From Bacteriovoracaceae bacterium (lineage in GTDB: Bacteria > Bdellovibrionota > Bacteriovoracia > Bacteriovoracales > Bacteriovoracaceae): a DNA stretch of 64,000 nt. The DNA is taken from NCBI GenBank assembly GCA_025210745.1, contig JAOARC010000034.1:1-64000 (forward strand), in the 5' to 3' direction. This document shows, in pieces, positions 24,192 to 33,133 of the stretch; the stretch's first letter is position 1; each line of letters starts with the position of its first letter. A model generated the notes under the pieces. It was not told the DNA's origin, ran no database searches, and saw nothing but the letters and a program-made list of their open reading frames with translations. A program made the translations under genes and the position numbers.

Positions 24192-24983
24192 ATGACATTT
24201 GTGAGTTTTGTAAGTCGATTTTCAATTCAATATCAGATGTTTATGCTGCTAATATCAGTTTTCTCTCTTATTACTATTACAGCTGGTTTTTTTATAAAAG
24301 ATGGAAACTCAGATGTTTATAGGCTAATACAGTTCACTGATTACATTATAAGTGGAATATTTTTTATTGATTTTTGCCTGTCCTTTAAGAGAGCTGAAAA
24401 AAAACTTTCCTATATGAAGTGGGGGTGGATAGATCTTCTTGCAAGTATTCCAACCATAGACCTTTTTAGATATGGAAAATTAGCAAGAGTTTTTAGAATT
24501 ATAACACTTCTAAAGGCTTTTAAGTCTGTAAGACACCTTGTTGGTGCTTTGAAGATGAATAAGAGAAAGAGTATTGTTTATATTCTTGCCATTAGTTCAT
24601 TAAGTCTATGTATATTTTCTAGTGTTCTTATATTGAGTTTTGAGGGGCAATTAAGTCAGAGTAATATTAAAAATATTTATGATGCAATATGGTGGACATT
24701 TGTAACAATAACTTCTGTGGGATATGGAGATCACTATCCAGTTTCAGGAGAAGGAAGAGTATTAGCTTCTATACTTATGTTATTTGGAGTAGGTGTATTT
24801 TCAAGTTTGTCCGGTCTGTTTGTAAGTTATCTTTTAGACAAAGATGGTAATGGGCAGGTTGATCTTGAGGTTGATGACTTAAAAGTACAGATAAAAGAAT
24901 TAAAAGAAATAATTCTTTCTTTAAAAGAACAAGAGGGTTCTGAAAATAAGACTAAGTTGCATATAGAAGATGATGCGGCATAA
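24192..24983 (+). CDS. Voltage-gated-type potassium channel
   Basis: 263 aa from ATG 24192; a TTG start at 24138 would add 18 residues. Six transmembrane segments: S1-S3 with acidic residues (FIDFCLSF), an Arg/Lys-bearing S4 (YGKLARVFRIITLLKAFKSV), then the pore with selectivity filter TSVGYGD at about 174-180 and S6 (LFGVGVFSSLSGLFVSYLL). After the last helix come an Asp-rich stretch (LDKDGNGQVDLEVDD), like a calcium-binding loop, and a coiled coil that may assemble the tetramer. Inner membrane K+ channel. No ribosome site is visible, consistent with a near-leaderless message. Confidence 0.88.
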   Translation: MTFVSFVSRFSIQYQMFMLLISVFSLITITAGFFIKDGNSDVYRLIQFTDYIISGIFFIDFCLSFKRAEKKLSYMKWGWIDLLASIPTIDLFRYGKLARVFRIITLLKAFKSVRHLVGALKMNKRKSIVYILAISSLSLCIFSSVLILSFEGQLSQSNIKNIYDAIWWTFVTITSVGYGDHYPVSGEGRVLASILMLFGVGVFSSLSGLFVSYLLDKDGNGQVDLEVDDLKVQIKELKEIILSLKEQEGSENKTKLHIEDDAA

Positions 24984-25023
24984 GTATTTTTAATCTAATA
25001 ACTGTCTTAAGTAGCTTAAATTG

Positions 25024-25099
25024 TGTACAGCTTCGTACTGAACTAATCTTAGACATAGCCTGTACAGTTGTTGCATAGTTTAGACATAAGTAATATAAG
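25024..25099 (+). promoter_or_regulatory. Promoter and TGTACAG operators of the CarH-like gene
   Basis: -35 TTGCAT (25071-25076), 17 bp spacer, -10 TATAAG (25094-25099). TGTACAG boxes at 25024-25030 and 25061-25067 flank and touch the -35 region, and TTAGACATA occurs twice (25049 and 25080). The -10 ends 6 bp before the ATG, so the message should be leaderless. MerR-type B12 regulators (CarA, CarH, LitR) are known to act on TGTACA-containing operators, which fits autoregulation. Confidence 0.6.
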
Positions 25100-25105
25100 T
25101 CCTTT

Positions 25106-26014
25106 ATGGAAAATCAAAATATGTTCTCTATTCAGTATGCATCAAATTTTAGTGGTGTTGGTCTTCACACAATTAGGGCTTGGGAAAGAAGGTATAACGT
25201 TGTTACTCCAAGTAGGAGCGATAATGGCAGAAGAGTGTACAACCAATCTCAAATAGAAAAGTTAAAAGCCTTAAAGGAGCTGACTAATCTAGGCTCTAGT
25301 ATTTCTCAGGTTGCACATCTTTCCTTGGATGAGCTAAATAAAATTTTGGGGCAAAATAAAAAGAGTGGGTCACAAGACTTTCATAGAGTTGATTTTGAAA
25401 CATGTCTTGATCGATTAAAGGCAGCAGCTTCTTTTAAAAAATTAGATATATTGACTTATGAATTAAGTAAAATATCAAAAGAGGTATCACTTAAAGATTT
25501 GTGTATAAAAGTTGTTATGCCATTTTTAAAATACTTAGGAGATCTTTATGAAAAAGGAGAGATCACTATTGCTCAGGAGCATGCTATATCCTCTATTCTT
25601 AAGTTTCATATGGGAGCATATATATATTCTCCATGCGATAATTGTGATTCTAAAAAAACAATTGTTCTGGCAACTCCAGAAGGAGAGCTACATGAGTTTG
25701 GGATTATTTTAGGAGCATTACTTGCTAAGCATTATGGAATAAAGTTTTATTTTTTAGGTGCAAACTTACCTAGCGAGTCTTTAAATAAAGCGGTTAAGGA
25801 TTTAGAAGTTAACGCTGTTATTTTAGGCGTTACAAATCCCGTTATAGAAAAATCTCTTTTAGTAAAATATATTGAGTCTCATTTTGAGAAAAATCCTGGG
25901 ATTGAATTATGGATTGGTGGTAGGTGTGGTGTTCTAAAGGAAACATATGAGTCTCGCTATCTTTCTTTTCTTGAAACCTTTGAGAAATTAGATTTTAAAT
26001 TATCGAATTTATAG
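25106..26014 (+). CDS. CarH/LitR-like MerR regulator with B12-binding domain
   Basis: 302 aa. MerR HTH at residues about 5-72 (ASNFSGVGLHTIRAWERRYN, RRVYNQSQIEKLKALKEL), then the B12-binding helical bundle with GDLYEKGEITIAQEHAISSI and a Rossmann-like B12-binding domain with GELHEFG (His near residue 196 as lower ligand). In CarH photoreceptors the bundle motif is W-x9-EH; here the EH pair is kept but Tyr stands where Trp is expected. Such proteins repress genes in the dark with adenosylcobalamin and release DNA in light. Light sensing is inference. Eight bp before the next gene. Confidence 0.85.
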   Translation: MENQNMFSIQYASNFSGVGLHTIRAWERRYNVVTPSRSDNGRRVYNQSQIEKLKALKELTNLGSSISQVAHLSLDELNKILGQNKKSGSQDFHRVDFETCLDRLKAAASFKKLDILTYELSKISKEVSLKDLCIKVVMPFLKYLGDLYEKGEITIAQEHAISSILKFHMGAYIYSPCDNCDSKKTIVLATPEGELHEFGIILGALLAKHYGIKFYFLGANLPSESLNKAVKDLEVNAVILGVTNPVIEKSLLVKYIESHFEKNPGIELWIGGRCGVLKETYESRYLSFLETFEKLDFKLSNL

Positions 26015-26022
26015 GAAGTGTA

Positions 26023-26796
26023 ATGATGAAAAAATGGTTGTTATTATTAGTAAGTTATAATTTATTTGCGATAACTAATTGTGATGCTCTTTATGAAAAA
26101 AGAGGGCAGAGTTTAGAGATTACTGAACAGGCAATTGAATGCTTCTCTTATGCATCAAATTTAAATAAAGTTTCTTATTTACTTTTTTTTAAGGCTACTT
26201 ATTTTGAAGCAGACGTCTTGCGCAGTCTTATTGATTCCTATGGCTTTGCAAAAAAGCAGATACTTAAGTATGGGAATATGTTTGACTTTAGCTCTTATGA
26301 CAACTTAAGCGTGGAAGAGAAAAGAGAACTTGCTCTTGCTTATTATCAATATGGAACATCTGTTTCAAAATATGTTGAATATAAAGGAAAGTTTGAAGCA
26401 GTTAAAAGAATGAAGGAAATAAAGTCTAGTATGAAAATGATTTTACGTTTAAAAGAGCCTCAAACATTTTTTTATGGTGCTTATAGAACTTTGGCAATTT
26501 TAAATTACAAAGTTCCAAAAATTGCTGGAGGAGATCTTAGGCTTGCAAAAAAATACTTTGAAAAATTAATGAATTTAACATCTATTGATGGCTTGTCGGA
26601 CTATCCTGTTAATCATATTTTTTATGCTCAGTTTTTATATACGAAAAATGCAAATAAACAAAAAGCTTGTTCGGAGTTGAAAAAGGTTATGGGAATAACT
26701 GATCGAGAAATAGAAAGTAGGTTTGAATCTATCAGGTATGAGACTTTAAAAGATAGAAAGGACGCAGCTTTAAAATATAAAAAATACTCGTGTTAA
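26023..26796 (+). CDS. Exported helical-repeat protein, TRAP T-component-like
   Basis: 257 aa with a signal peptide (MMKKWLLLLVSYNLFAI) and helical TPR-like repeats: YASNLNKVSYLLFFKATYFE, YGTSVSKYVEY, and the stretch KVPKIAGGDLRLAKKYFEKL that is typical of TatT-type TRAP-associated periplasmic proteins. Two or three Cys (NCDALYEK, IECFSY, KYSC). The ribosome site GGAAG lies only 5 bp from the stop of the CarH-like gene, implying an operon. It overlaps the next gene by 7 bp. Periplasmic; binding partner unknown. Confidence 0.65.
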   Translation: MMKKWLLLLVSYNLFAITNCDALYEKRGQSLEITEQAIECFSYASNLNKVSYLLFFKATYFEADVLRSLIDSYGFAKKQILKYGNMFDFSSYDNLSVEEKRELALAYYQYGTSVSKYVEYKGKFEAVKRMKEIKSSMKMILRLKEPQTFFYGAYRTLAILNYKVPKIAGGDLRLAKKYFEKLMNLTSIDGLSDYPVNHIFYAQFLYTKNANKQKACSELKKVMGITDREIESRFESIRYETLKDRKDAALKYKKYSC

Positions 26797-28001
26797 TCTT
26801 CTGCTTTATTATAAGTTTTTCTCTTTGTGCTAAAGAACTTCTTAGTACTTATTTCTTTGCTAATGCTAATTTGATGCCTAAGGGGATTTATACCGCCGGA
26901 ATTAATCATGGTGTCGAAAATAGTATAAAGGGAAGATATAATTCTTATGGAAGCTACTTAAGTCATCAAAAGGATTTGTCTCGAAAACTATCATTTTTAG
27001 ACTTAACAAATAGTGCAACAGATAATATAGATAGAGTTTTGTCTACGGCTGCATTTAAAGCTTATGGTATTAATCTTAATGATAAAGCTGGAAATGTTAA
27101 AAATGATTTGCAACTAGCAATGAGTTCAAATGTCTATATTTTTGGATACGGACTATCTAAAAAAGAAAATTTATTTTTTATTTTTCCTCAATTGTCTATA
27201 AAAACAAATATCAAAAGTCGCTTTGAGGCCAGCTCAGAATATAAGAGATTAAAAACTAAGCTCAAAGAGCAGGGACAGTATAGTAGAGCAAACTATCTTG
27301 AGCGTTTAGAATCCAATCCTTTAGGAGTAAGGTTGGGTGAAAATGGTCAGAGGGTTGCAAATGAAATAACAAGTTTAAGTAATATTTATATAAACTATAG
27401 AAGAAGATTCAAAGATGTTACAAGTGATTCCTTTGTTATTCTACCTGCTGGAAGAAAGTATAGAACATCTGATTTTATTGATTATAAGCTTAATGATATG
27501 TCACTTGGCTTAAAGCAGTCATTGACTAAAAGTGTGAAGTTTGAAAGTAAAGAAATATCATTTTTTTCTTCTTATCATTACAGATCTGCCTTTAAGATGG
27601 ACTATCGAATACCTCGAAGTGATATAGATCCCTTGAGTTCGGATATTGATAAAGATGTGTATATAAAGTATGGTGATGAATTGGACTTTGCTATACAGTT
27701 TGCTTATAAAGCTACAAATAACTTTGGTTTATATTCTTATATTCGATATAATGAGTCTTTTGAGGATGAGTTTAGAGGAAAGACTTTTAAGTCTAATAGG
27801 TATGATATTTTAGAGGAAAAAACTCATTCTATTTCTCACTCTGTCGGAGCTGGTATCAATCTTAATACAATTGAAAGTTTTCTTAATAAAAAGTTTTTTA
27901 TGCCGGCTGATTTTAACTTTCAGTGGGCAAAGACAATAGGTGGAAAAAATACTTATAGTAGTGAATTTATAGCTTTGAATATGATGGTGTTTTATAAGTG
28001 A
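26790..28001 (+). CDS. Outer-membrane beta-barrel protein
   Basis: 403 aa from a GTG inside the end of the preceding gene. A short signal peptide (MLIFCFIISFSLCA) is followed by alternating strand sequence with many aromatic residues (LKQSLTKSVKFESKEISFFS, FAIQFAYKATNNFGLYSYIR) ending FIALNMMVFYK. No characterised family recognised. Overlaps its neighbours by 7 and 4 bp, so it is made together with a periplasmic helical protein and a lipoprotein; an outer-membrane assembly is plausible. Confidence 0.65.
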   Translation: MLIFCFIISFSLCAKELLSTYFFANANLMPKGIYTAGINHGVENSIKGRYNSYGSYLSHQKDLSRKLSFLDLTNSATDNIDRVLSTAAFKAYGINLNDKAGNVKNDLQLAMSSNVYIFGYGLSKKENLFFIFPQLSIKTNIKSRFEASSEYKRLKTKLKEQGQYSRANYLERLESNPLGVRLGENGQRVANEITSLSNIYINYRRRFKDVTSDSFVILPAGRKYRTSDFIDYKLNDMSLGLKQSLTKSVKFESKEISFFSSYHYRSAFKMDYRIPRSDIDPLSSDIDKDVYIKYGDELDFAIQFAYKATNNFGLYSYIRYNESFEDEFRGKTFKSNRYDILEEKTHSISHSVGAGINLNTIESFLNKKFFMPADFNFQWAKTIGGKNTYSSEFIALNMMVFYK

Positions 28002-28750
28002 AAAAAATAGTTTTATTCTTGTTTATTTTTCTTCTATCTTGTTCAAAGGTTTCTTATCAAAAACAACTTGATAAGAATGTCGAAGTGTTATCTTCAAAAC
28101 AAAAGATCTCTTTTGAAAAGAATATAGAGATAATGCTGATGTTTTTATGGCCAAAAGATTTGAACCTTAGTCAGCTAAAAGTTGTAGAGAGTATTATAAA
28201 AAAATCTCAGAAACTTTATATTTCTAAAAAAGTTTATTTAAATCTAAAGAAAAAACTTTCAATACAGTATCAAGAAAAGGGATGTGACTGTCATCTTTAT
28301 TTTGAATGTGATGATGATACTAATCCAGAGGATGATCAAATTTTGTTATGTGAAAAAATTGAAGAAGATATTTCGAAAAATGAATCAAAAATAAGTTTTT
28401 TTTATAAAACGTATGAGTGGATTGTTGAGAATTTAAAAAAAATAGGTGGAGATTTCTTTAGTGTTGGAATTGAAGACGATATCGTTGATATTGGTTTTAT
28501 TGAACAAGATAAGAAGATGATTTTTCTTAATAAAGTTGTATGGAATAGTAAGGTTGAAAAAAATATTATTATTCATTATAACCAAAAAGAAGATATGAAT
28601 CTATTTTTAGATTTGGAGTTTGATTTGTTTGATTTTCATTTCAAATCTAGAGTTGATATAAGTGACTCTTCATTCAATACTGTTTTTCAAGGCAACTTAG
28701 AGACAACAAGGGGACAAAAAGGTCTGATATATTGGGAACATCTAAAATAA
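27998..28750 (+). CDS. Lipoprotein of the CarH-linked operon
   Basis: 250 aa; the signal peptide ends in a clear lipobox (FIFLLSCSKV, Cys at residue 16). The mature part is acidic and has a Cys cluster (GCDCHLYFECDDD, LLCEKIEED). C-terminal 100 residues look beta-rich. Family not recognised. Starts with GTG at an ATG/GTGA-type overlap with the beta-barrel gene. Probably sits in the outer membrane facing the periplasm with its barrel neighbour. Confidence 0.68.
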   Translation: MKKIVLFLFIFLLSCSKVSYQKQLDKNVEVLSSKQKISFEKNIEIMLMFLWPKDLNLSQLKVVESIIKKSQKLYISKKVYLNLKKKLSIQYQEKGCDCHLYFECDDDTNPEDDQILLCEKIEEDISKNESKISFFYKTYEWIVENLKKIGGDFFSVGIEDDIVDIGFIEQDKKMIFLNKVVWNSKVEKNIIIHYNQKEDMNLFLDLEFDLFDFHFKSRVDISDSSFNTVFQGNLETTRGQKGLIYWEHLK

Positions 28751-28769
28751 TTTGCCAGTAAATCTTTTT

Positions 28770-28794
28770 TAAGTATAAGATTCCAGTATACTTA
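28770..28794. promoter_or_regulatory. Inverted repeat upstream of cstA
   Basis: TAAGTATA / TATACTTA, 8 bp perfect arms around a 9-base centre, ending 14 bp before the cstA start codon. It could be an operator or, in the RNA, a hairpin next to the ribosome site. Confidence 0.4.
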
Positions 28795-28807
28795 TAAAGA
28801 GGTTTAT

Positions 28808-30469
28808 ATGAATGCAGCCATTATTGTTTTAATAGGTCTTTTGGCTTTTGTTTTAGCATTTAAATTCTATGCTAAGTATATACAACAAAATATTTTTTTA
28901 TTAGATTCTTATGATAAAAATCAAAAGAAAACTCCTGCTGTAGAGTTTGAAGATGGTATTGATTATGTTCCTACAACAAAAGATGTCCTTTTAGGACATC
29001 ATTTCAGTTCAATTGCTGGAGCAGCTCCTATTGTTGGTCCTGCGGTTGCTTCTATATGGGGATGGTTACCGGCTGTCATTTGGATTATTTTTGGGGTTAT
29101 TTTTATGGGAGCAGTTCACGATTTTGGAGCTCTCGTTGTTAGTATGGAGTATCAGGGAAGATCATTATCTAGTTTAAGTTCAGATCTTTTGGGCAAAAGA
29201 GTAAAAAATCTTTTTATGATTGTTGTTTTTTTCTTGGTTTGGATGGTTATTGCCGTTTTTGCACTGGTTATAGCAAATCTTTTCATAAGTTTTCCAAGCT
29301 CAGTTATACCTGTAAATTTTGAAATTTTTATTGCACTTATTATCGGTTCTTTTATAAGTAGGGGGAATAAAAGATTATTTGTACCATCTATAATTGCTCA
29401 AATTGCTCTTTTGTTTATGATGTATGTTGGGGGGGAGTATCCAGTATCTTTAAAAGGCTTTTTTGGAGAATATGAGTTATTTGCTTGGATTGTATTTTTA
29501 ATGGTGTACAGTTTTATTGCTTCAGTGTTGCCTGTAACTGTTTTACTTCAGCCAAGAGACTATATAAACGGACATCAATTAATTTTTGGTTTAGCCCTTA
29601 TTATTCTTGGACTTTTTATTGGAGCTCCAGCAGTTGTTGCTCCGGCATTAAATTTATCACCTAAAGGAGCTCCGGATATCTTTCCTTTCTTATTTATCAC
29701 TATTGCTTGTGGCGCAATTAGTGGTTTTCATGGTCTGGTTAGTGGTGGAACTTCTAGTAAGCAGATTGCAAAGTGGAAGGATGCTAAAGGTGTTGGTTAT
29801 GGTGCAATGTTAGGAGAGGGCCTTTTAGCTTTAATTGCAACAGTTGCCGTATGTGCCGGATTTGAATCTAGTGAGCATTGGCATAATCATTATAGTAGCT
29901 GGCAAGCTGCGAATGGGTTAAGTGCTAAAATAAATGCTTTTGTTACAGGAAGCTCGAATTTTATTTCTCATTTAGGTATACCTCTCGATTTTGCAGCTAC
30001 TATTGTCGCAGTTCTTATTATTAGTTTTGCCGCAACAAGTTTAGATACAGCTACGAGGATACAAAGATATCTTATTAGTGAGTTTTCACAAAGTATTAAC
30101 TTAAAGATCACTCAAAATAGATATGTTGCAAGCTTTATAGCTATTATGAGCGCTTTTTTATTAATGATTGCAAGTGATAAGGCAAAAGGCGGGCTGATGA
30201 TATGGCCTTTATTCGGAGCTACAAATCAAATTTTAGCACTACTTACTTTAGTTGTTATTTGCACTTTTTTGTATAAAAAAGGACGTAAGATAAAATTGTA
30301 TTTATATCCTGCTATATTTTTATTCTTTATTACATGTGCTGGAATTATGTACAATATTTCAAATTTCTTAGATAACAAGAATTACTTTCTTATGAGTCTA
30401 GGATTTATTTTACTTATTATTGAACTTTGGATTTGCATTGAAGCTTTTCTTTTTAAAACAAAGAACTAA
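28808..30469 (+). CDS. cstA: Carbon starvation protein CstA (pyruvate/peptide transporter)
   Basis: 553 aa, about 15 transmembrane helices. Family hallmarks are HHFSSIAGAAPIVGPAVA near residue 60, GAVHDFGALVVSMEYQGRS, LPVTVLLQPRDYINGHQL, HGLVSGGTSSKQI and ATSLDTATRIQRYL. CstA proteins take up pyruvate or peptides when carbon is scarce; this is the shorter form compared with the roughly 700 aa E. coli protein, lacking part of the C-terminus. AGAGGTTTAT precedes the ATG. Stands alone; its 3' end overlaps the convergent methylase gene by 17 bp. Inner membrane. Confidence 0.92.
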   Translation: MNAAIIVLIGLLAFVLAFKFYAKYIQQNIFLLDSYDKNQKKTPAVEFEDGIDYVPTTKDVLLGHHFSSIAGAAPIVGPAVASIWGWLPAVIWIIFGVIFMGAVHDFGALVVSMEYQGRSLSSLSSDLLGKRVKNLFMIVVFFLVWMVIAVFALVIANLFISFPSSVIPVNFEIFIALIIGSFISRGNKRLFVPSIIAQIALLFMMYVGGEYPVSLKGFFGEYELFAWIVFLMVYSFIASVLPVTVLLQPRDYINGHQLIFGLALIILGLFIGAPAVVAPALNLSPKGAPDIFPFLFITIACGAISGFHGLVSGGTSSKQIAKWKDAKGVGYGAMLGEGLLALIATVAVCAGFESSEHWHNHYSSWQAANGLSAKINAFVTGSSNFISHLGIPLDFAATIVAVLIISFAATSLDTATRIQRYLISEFSQSINLKITQNRYVASFIAIMSAFLLMIASDKAKGGLMIWPLFGATNQILALLTLVVICTFLYKKGRKIKLYLYPAIFLFFITCAGIMYNISNFLDNKNYFLMSLGFILLIIELWICIEAFLFKTKN

Positions 30470-31232
30470 CCTTATTAAGTATTATTCCAGAAGCGACAGC
30501 AACGTTAAGAGAATTTTTATTACCGTAAAGACTAATCTTTATATACTCATCACAAAGATCAATTAAGGATGGAGCAATACCATATTGTTCATGACCAAAA
30601 ATAAAGAGACTATTGTTGGGATCTATATGAAGAGACTTTTCTAAGAGAGCATTTTTCATAGTATCGACAGCATATATTTTATATCCTAACTTTTTAAGTT
30701 TTTTGACTTTTTCAATCGCATCTTTACTGTAAGACCAACTTACGAGTTCATCTGTTCCCATAGACGTTTTTTTTACTTGCTCTTTTTTAGGAGTTGGACT
30801 TAAGCCACAAAGATGAATATGTTTAACGCCAAAACATTCGGCATTTCTGAAAATAGCACCTATATTGTGTGCAGATCGAATAGAGTCTAGAAGTATTTCA
30901 TAATTTAATACTTTTTTAGGTTCTAAAGAATCTTTTTGTTTAAGGAAATCATATTCTTTAGTCGTAATATCGATAAAGCGTTCTAAGTTCATTAAGTAGA
31001 TTTGAAACTGATAATCAAGTTTTACTATTTTTTTAAACTCTTTATTGAGTTTTTGAATGTATTCATTTTGATGTTTTGATAAATATTGATGATATTTTTG
31101 AAGCTTTTGAAAGTGAGTGTTTTTTGTGTCTTCCTTATTTTTTTCAATGAAATGGGCCAAGTCAAATAGGACTTTGAATATTTTCTTTTCGTTAAAAGAA
31201 AGTAGTTTATCTTCTGAAAAATCTTTGTTCAT
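30453..31232 (-). CDS. TrmH/SpoU-family RNA 2'-O-methyltransferase
   Basis: 259 aa. N-terminal 110 residues are helical and unassigned; the SPOUT domain starts at ILLDSIRSAHNIGAIFRNAE (motif 1), continues with VKKTSMGTDELVSW, motif 2 LFIFGHEQYGIAPSLI and ends with motif 3 NSLNVAVASGIIL, which forms the SAM-binding knot. Acts on tRNA or rRNA in the cytoplasm; the exact target cannot be read from the sequence. Divergent from the lipoprotein gene at 31261 with only 28 bp between start codons. Confidence 0.88.
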   Translation of the reverse strand: MNKDFSEDKLLSFNEKKIFKVLFDLAHFIEKNKEDTKNTHFQKLQKYHQYLSKHQNEYIQKLNKEFKKIVKLDYQFQIYLMNLERFIDITTKEYDFLKQKDSLEPKKVLNYEILLDSIRSAHNIGAIFRNAECFGVKHIHLCGLSPTPKKEQVKKTSMGTDELVSWSYSKDAIEKVKKLKKLGYKIYAVDTMKNALLEKSLHIDPNNSLFIFGHEQYGIAPSLIDLCDEYIKISLYGNKNSLNVAVASGIILNKVSSLF

Positions 31233-31260
31233 TATGGCCTTGTTGTACTATGCTTGAGTT

Positions 31261-33120
31261 ATGAAATATTGCTTTATATTTTTTATTTTTATCATGATTT
31301 CATGCAATTCTCAAAAAAAAGTTGTTTTAATTAAGCAATGGCACTTAGCTCCAGATATAGATACTTCGAATATAGAACAATCAAAGATATTACCTGCTTA
31401 TAGGAATCAAATAGAAATTTATAGTTATTTAAAGAAAAAGATCATAAATAAAAAAATTAATTATTATGCCGAAGGATGTGCTGGACGGACGAAACAATCG
31501 TATGCTCGTTCATATAATGGTTGGACTTTAGAGTCTTTAAAAGCAATTGCTCGTGAAAAAAGAGAAAAAACTCTTGCTCCTATAGGAATGAAGTTGTTGT
31601 CAATGTATGGTCAAAAATTTAATCATATCTGTCCAGAAAATAAAGAAGAACTTATACAACATCAAAAAAGCTTTAACGAGCTTATACGTTATCACTCCTT
31701 ATATTCCAAGTTTAAGGAAAGTCTAAACCCAAAAGTAGAAAAACTTAGATTAAAAATTTTGCAATTAATTGCTCAGTTTGAATATTTTATAAAAGTAAGA
31801 AATGATCGTTTTATAGAGAGTATAAAGAGAACATCTGGTGATGATAATTACGTCGTTATTGGTGGATTGCATATAAAAGATTTAGCCCAGAAATTAAAAA
31901 AAGAGGGATATATTGTTGATATTGTGACACCCAAAAACTATGTTGATGAAGATGATATTCTTCTAGATAAATTAAAACAATCTCTTAAATATGAAGTAAT
32001 ATTTTTTCAAGTTCCTGAAGGGTTCAACTTAAAACAATTTCCTTTGAATAATTCTTTGTGGGAAAAAGAGAACTATTTAGACTCTGAGTTGTATTACTTA
32101 TTTCAAATATTACTTAAGTTTAAATTATCTGAAAGACTATTATTTTCAGACTTTGACCAAGATGGGATCAGAGATTTTTCTTTAAGTTCAAAAGAAAACC
32201 GTATCGTTGTCACGGCGGAGGATGAGGATTGGGATAATGATGGAGTCTTCAATCTCGAAGATCTTACTGTTGGCAACAAAACTATAAGTAGAAAGAAAGC
32301 CTTAGTTGAAAAATTGAGTTCATATATAAAGATTATTTATCTTGATGAGTCTAAATTTACGAATGAAATAGTTAAATATATTAAAGAGTATAAAAGTCTT
32401 TTCTTACATGAAAAAATTAATATCAACTATATTTCTTTTAGAAAACCTAAGTTTACTAAAGGTAAAAAAGTCTTTTTTTCTTATATACCAAGTTCAAAAA
32501 CGATTGAAGTATATCCTGGCGCTTTAAAGAATTATCTTGATCAGGCCAAGCTTAATTTCTATGAAAGAAAGCTAATTATTCTACATAGCTTATTTCATGA
32601 AGTAGGACATAGCTTATTAGATTTAGATGTAGATAAACTGGCAAGCGCCAATAATTGGAGCATTATTACGGATAAAATAAATTCTTTTTATTTATCTCAT
32701 GGAAGAAGTCGTTATATGAAAAGAATTAAAAATTATAAGTCACTGAAATTTAAAGAGAAGAACTACTCAAGCTGGTTGAAAGAACATAAAAAATATATTC
32801 GTACAGTAGATAAGTTACTAAAATCAGGCAAGGACTTTCATAAAATAGTAAAAGCAACACCTTGGTGGACAGGAAAAGAATATAAAAATAAAAGTTATTT
32901 AACTTCTTTTTTAAGAGCCCACAAACTAATTAGTTTATATTCATTAAAAAATCCTAAAGAATGGGCTGCAGAAGCTTTTAGTGGTTGTTTTCTTAAAAAT
33001 AAGTTGAAAAAAAACTTAAAACTTTCAAGTATTTTTATCGAAAAGGTTAGTGGTGTAAATATTTTAGCGCTTTCGGATTCATTCTGCGAAGATCAGTTCT
33101 TTGGTATAATGAGTCTATAA
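31261..33120 (+). CDS. Lipoprotein with HExxH metallopeptidase motif
   Basis: 619 aa. Lipobox FIMISCNS (Cys 15). Residues about 20-230 resemble TraB/EreA-like domains (VVLIKQWHLAP, YYAEGCAG, VVIGGLHIKDLAQKL), a loose likeness only. Residues about 295-340 carry two calcium-binding-like Asp repeats (DFDQDGIRDF, DWDNDGVFNLED) of thrombospondin type-3 style. A metallopeptidase part follows with FHEVGHSLLDLD at about 445, giving HExxH; EWAAEAFSGCF near residue 585 may supply the third ligand. A three-part envelope enzyme; substrate unknown. It ends 13 bp before the FecR-domain gene. Confidence 0.7.
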   Translation: MKYCFIFFIFIMISCNSQKKVVLIKQWHLAPDIDTSNIEQSKILPAYRNQIEIYSYLKKKIINKKINYYAEGCAGRTKQSYARSYNGWTLESLKAIAREKREKTLAPIGMKLLSMYGQKFNHICPENKEELIQHQKSFNELIRYHSLYSKFKESLNPKVEKLRLKILQLIAQFEYFIKVRNDRFIESIKRTSGDDNYVVIGGLHIKDLAQKLKKEGYIVDIVTPKNYVDEDDILLDKLKQSLKYEVIFFQVPEGFNLKQFPLNNSLWEKENYLDSELYYLFQILLKFKLSERLLFSDFDQDGIRDFSLSSKENRIVVTAEDEDWDNDGVFNLEDLTVGNKTISRKKALVEKLSSYIKIIYLDESKFTNEIVKYIKEYKSLFLHEKININYISFRKPKFTKGKKVFFSYIPSSKTIEVYPGALKNYLDQAKLNFYERKLIILHSLFHEVGHSLLDLDVDKLASANNWSIITDKINSFYLSHGRSRYMKRIKNYKSLKFKEKNYSSWLKEHKKYIRTVDKLLKSGKDFHKIVKATPWWTGKEYKNKSYLTSFLRAHKLISLYSLKNPKEWAAEAFSGCFLKNKLKKNLKLSSIFIEKVSGVNILALSDSFCEDQFFGIMSL

Positions 33121-33133
33121 CAAAGGATTCTAT

